DNA of 64,000 nt, taken from NCBI GenBank assembly GCA_017163975.1, contig JAFFSR010000218.1:12527501-12591500 (forward strand), read 5' to 3'. The stretch comes from Anastatus disparis (Eukaryota; Arthropoda; Insecta; Hymenoptera; Eupelmidae). Within the stretch, counting starts at the first letter, position 1. Each line of letters begins with the position of its first letter. Position numbers and translations under genes: made by a program. The notes under the pieces were generated by a model that saw only the letters and a program-made list of their open reading frames with translations, was not told where the DNA came from and did no database searches. Of this stretch, positions 60,780-64,000 are shown in pieces.

Positions 60780-63685
60780 TTTTTTGGATTTTAATAAATT
60801 TCCTTGATAAAAAATCCACTCGTTTTTGCACAATTTCAAGGGAGGATTCCCGATATAAATAATCGGTTTTCCAAAGTGCACTTTTTTAACGGACGCTTGC
60901 CATTACGCCAAAACAGACTGTTGACATACTCCGCCAAACTGTTCGAAATTTGAACGTTACACTGACGTTGTATTTGTTTCGACCAATCCGCGAGGCTTGT
61001 CTGATCGCTGCGCCATCTTTTTCAGTTATGCCATTTTCGCGCTAAATTTAAATGCCAGCCAATTATTAATTTTCTTATATGAGAAGTAAATTTTAGGTAT
61101 TTATTAAGAAATTGAAAATTATTTACTAAAATACGTTAAATAAAATTATTAATTCAGTTTATGTTTGAATCGAATAATAAAGTAGTGTAAAATAGATTAA
61201 ATAATAAAATCTAGGAAATTTTGGTTAATTACAAAATTTAATCGTCTACCAATATGGTTAGATCTACTGGATTTGTATTAATTTAAAAAAATAATTTATT
61301 CATATTATTACGTGGATGTCGTATATACAAAGTATCCTACCAATCTTGTTATCAATGACATTGAAATTTACTTTGTCTGTAAAAAGTTATGATAACCTTG
61401 GTGGGGAAAATATTAAATCATTGATAAAATAGAAAAGATAAGTGTATCATTCTAACAACAAAGCACGCTTGTGACTCATTATTTTGATTTTTATAAATAC
61501 TTCTAAATATCAATGTAGTTTTTCACTTTTTTAGAAATTAAAAATTAAAAGTGGAAGAAAAAAGAACTATTTCAAGCGGAAATTGAAGTTTCTGGAATAG
61601 GGAAATTTTAAAAATCGAAATTTAGTAAATTTAAATCAAAATAATAATTAAAATCAAATTCCTATTCGCTCTAAAGAAATTTTTTTAAATGGTTTAAAGA
61701 GCTATGATTCTTGAAAAATTGAAAATACAAAAATAAAACAAAAACATTGTTCATATGTTACCACAACAATAAAACAGACTCAGACTTACGCATGCGCATA
61801 GAACATTTACGAAAACTTGGTCACGCTCCAACATTCGAATTTAGATTGGAAAAGGGGGCGAGAAAGGTAAGGGGGGGAGTAAATAGAAACATACAGCGCG
61901 TGCTCAATGTTCGTACAGCTGCTCCCTGTTTACCGACAAATGCGCGTCAAGGAGACACTATACAAGTAAATTGAGTTTGTGTGTTTTGTGAGAGAGAGAC
62001 TGTTTTTGCCTAAAAGTGCATTCGTTCATTACTAGTGAAACTCTCTCGGAAGAAAGAGAGTTGAAATAACAGGAAAAACGTTTTTTAGTATTTCGGTCGT
62101 GAAAGAAAACTAAAACACAGTATAGATACATCGAAGACGAATAAAGATAAAGAAAGGTGCGAGGAGGCCATTTAGGCCCTAGTGATTTTTCCTAAAAGTC
62201 ATCCATTAGATGGATCTTTAAATTTCCGCCATGGAAAATAATGAGGAAGACGCTGCCATACTATAGAAACGTAAAACAGTGGCGTTTCTAATGTTTTGAT
62301 TTTTAAGTTGAAAAGACTGTTTTAACGAGGTAAGCTTATTTCGATTCATTCTGCGTATAAAACAGACATTGAGGCTTAACGATGAATTAACCCCAATTTT
62401 CAACAATAGAACGTGGCAATACTTGTACTTTTTTTTTCTAATCACTTACGAGTTGTTATAGTGCATATGCAAACACGAGGTGGGATATTGTCGCCTTCTA
62501 TACATGAACGATCATTATTGTTTTTTTTGGGGTTAGTTACGTAAATGATTAGTTACTCTTGTATTAGAAACTAACTGTAGTGGGAGAATGACTTGACTTT
62601 GCATCTTTTGTTTGCATAGCGTTTAGTTAATTTTTTGGATTAACTCTATTGTAAATGTTATCTTTATTATTGATTATAGTCAAAATAAGCTGTTCGATGA
62701 AATTATAATAACGAAGAAAAAGCATCTTTATAAAAGAGGATCTATTAGGGAAGATCTTTGATCTACGAAGAAGAAAATAATGCTTGTATGCAATTTCATT
62801 GATGAGACAGAGGTGTATTGTTTTTCAACGTGAAATACACTGATTTAAGGTTAGGTAAGAAACAATGAGTCAAGGCTTATATTTGTGGTCATTGTCCTTG
62901 TGAATTACTTATAAGGCATTGACCACTAAATACTTATATCCATTATCTTTTAACAGATTTGTAGCAATAACTTGTTGAGTCTATTACTTCAATAGGCCTT
63001 ACAACACATCAATCATAATTTGCAAGCGTTCATCATAGTTTTTCGAATCATTGTTTTATTTGATATATTAAGATCTTGAGTAGTCTTTATGAAACACTGT
63101 CATGAAGCAATACAGATGGAATATTGCAAATTTCTTAAAAAATATTACAGTATCTTTTTTCAGTAAAGTGCAATCGAGTGTAAACGTGATATCTATGCAA
63201 TATTTATTTTGTTTATTAAAAATCAAGTTAAACATTTCAATAGCATTTTTTTGTATTTCATTTTTCCAAACAGTTAATTATTTTATTGGATTATGTAATT
63301 ATGACAGTTACAAAGTGTCTCAATTCCTTAGTGATATAATAACAGGTTAAATATGTATGTACATGTCAATGAATGCGTTTTGAAAACTAAATTTAATGTT
63401 ATTGGGATTAGCCAATTGACAATATGAATATTTACATTTGAAGTGTTTAAGCAATATTTTAATATTAATTTTATACAAACTATTTTTAATTCATCATTGA
63501 ACCTCAATGTTTAACAATTTTTATTAGTGAAACATCTGTTAACAAATTATAGTTTAATATTATAAAATTTGAGGATATCTAATTTAAATTCAACTAGTTT
63601 CTATTTCTATTTTTCTAAACAAATTTGTTAAACATTGTAATGATTTAATTATTTAATTTATAGATTATTTCCATTTTTAGAAATC
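60780..63685. other. divergent promoter space and probable 5' UTR of Atg101
   Basis: Contains the kinesin promoter at its left side (the GC-richer stretch 60830-61040 is the best candidate) and, at about 61780-62200, a CpG-richer region with GCATGCGCAT, purine-rich stretches and GAGAGAGAGA, a likely promoter or untranslated first exon of Atg101. An intron ending TTTTTAG at 63680 precedes the Atg101 coding exon. The open frames at 61747-61974 and 63102-63350 have no recognisable features. Confidence 0.5.
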
Positions 63686-64000
63686 ATGAATGCCCGAACA
63701 CAACTGTTCGAGCTCAGTATGGAAGGCCGCCAGGTAGATGAGGCAGTGGCGAGTATATTTCACAGTGTTCTATTTCACCGTAGCCTTGGGAAATTCAAAT
63801 ATAAACAAGAAGGCAGCTATTCTGTAGGTACAGTTGGTTACCAGGATGTTGACTGTGATTTTATTGATTTTACATATGTCTGCTGCTCATCAGAACATCT
63901 TGACAAGCATCTCAAACGTGAAATTTCATATTTCTCTGAAGCTTTACGTTCAAATGGTAGTCCAGGTTCAGGTCAAATATCTTTAGAGTTCTTCCAAAAA
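63686..64000 (+). CDS. Atg101: autophagy-related protein 101 (5' part, runs off the window)
   Basis: ATG101 is the HORMA-domain partner of ATG13 in the ULK1/Atg1 kinase complex that starts autophagosome formation. From ATG 63686 the frame is open to the last base, 105 residues of a protein usually near 218. Hallmarks seen: MNARTQLFELSMEGRQVDEA, GKFKYKQEGSYSVGTVG, the highly conserved DVDCDFIDFTYV and ISLEFFQK. The exon starts at acceptor TTTTTAG (63674-63680), five bases before the ATG, so an upstream untranslated exon is implied. The WF finger lies beyond the window. Confidence 0.96.
   Translation, partial: MNARTQLFELSMEGRQVDEAVASIFHSVLFHRSLGKFKYKQEGSYSVGTVGYQDVDCDFIDFTYVCCSSEHLDKHLKREISYFSEALRSNGSPGSGQISLEFFQK

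Noticed and set aside
61747..61974. 75-residue open frame upstream of Atg101
   Set aside because: No domain, and the region looks like promoter or 5' UTR.
1..64000. CRISPR arrays or bacterial operons
   Set aside because: The window is spliced animal nuclear DNA; the tandem repeats seen do not have repeat-spacer structure.

Overview
The window is AT-rich nuclear DNA of an animal, almost certainly an insect. The evidence is spliced genes with GT-AG introns, a tandem CYP4 cytochrome P450 family, a Pavarotti/MKLP1 kinesin, ATG101, tRNA-derived SINEs and several MITE families. The look is compatible with a parasitoid hymenopteran, but the order is inferred, not shown.

Region 1 (1-38.3 kb) is a CYP4 cluster on the minus strand. 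It has four complete genes (701-4219, 5174-8972, 13549-18821, 28468-34495), each of 12 exons with the same intron phases and each joining into one open frame (515, 514, 518 and 506 aa). Between the third and fourth lie four terminal coding exons of an unidentified plus-strand gene (20122-22010), followed by a long non-coding tract. The spaces and introns hold six copies of one tRNA-derived SINE, three copies of a fold-back MITE, a short MITE (one copy nested in a SINE), a mariner-type MITE and a perfect 64-bp palindrome.

Region 2 (38.3-52.7 kb) is a plus-strand galactose-mutarotase-like gene of 8 exons (435 aa). By alignment from family knowledge, two residues matching the catalytic acid and base are changed, so it may be a pseudoenzyme. 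Its 9.9-kb fifth intron is filled by a composite structure. Two almost identical 1.24-kb direct repeats with Helitron/Helentron-like ends (42081-43326, 50380-51619) exactly bracket a 7-kb segment. That segment has long inverted arms around a loop with three tandem 400-bp repeats and a TATA-driven gene for a divergent Sp-family zinc-finger protein (46679-48001), broken by an apparent frameshift. This is the most unusual part of the window.

Region 3 (52.7-64 kb) is compact and conserved. It holds a Rab-family GTPase (plus, 219 aa), the centralspindlin kinesin Pavarotti/KIF23 (minus, 12 exons, 857 aa) and the 5' part of the autophagy-initiation gene Atg101 (plus, running off the window end). Rab and kinesin are convergent; kinesin and Atg101 are divergent.

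No CRISPR array, operon, rRNA gene or convincing functional tRNA gene was found.
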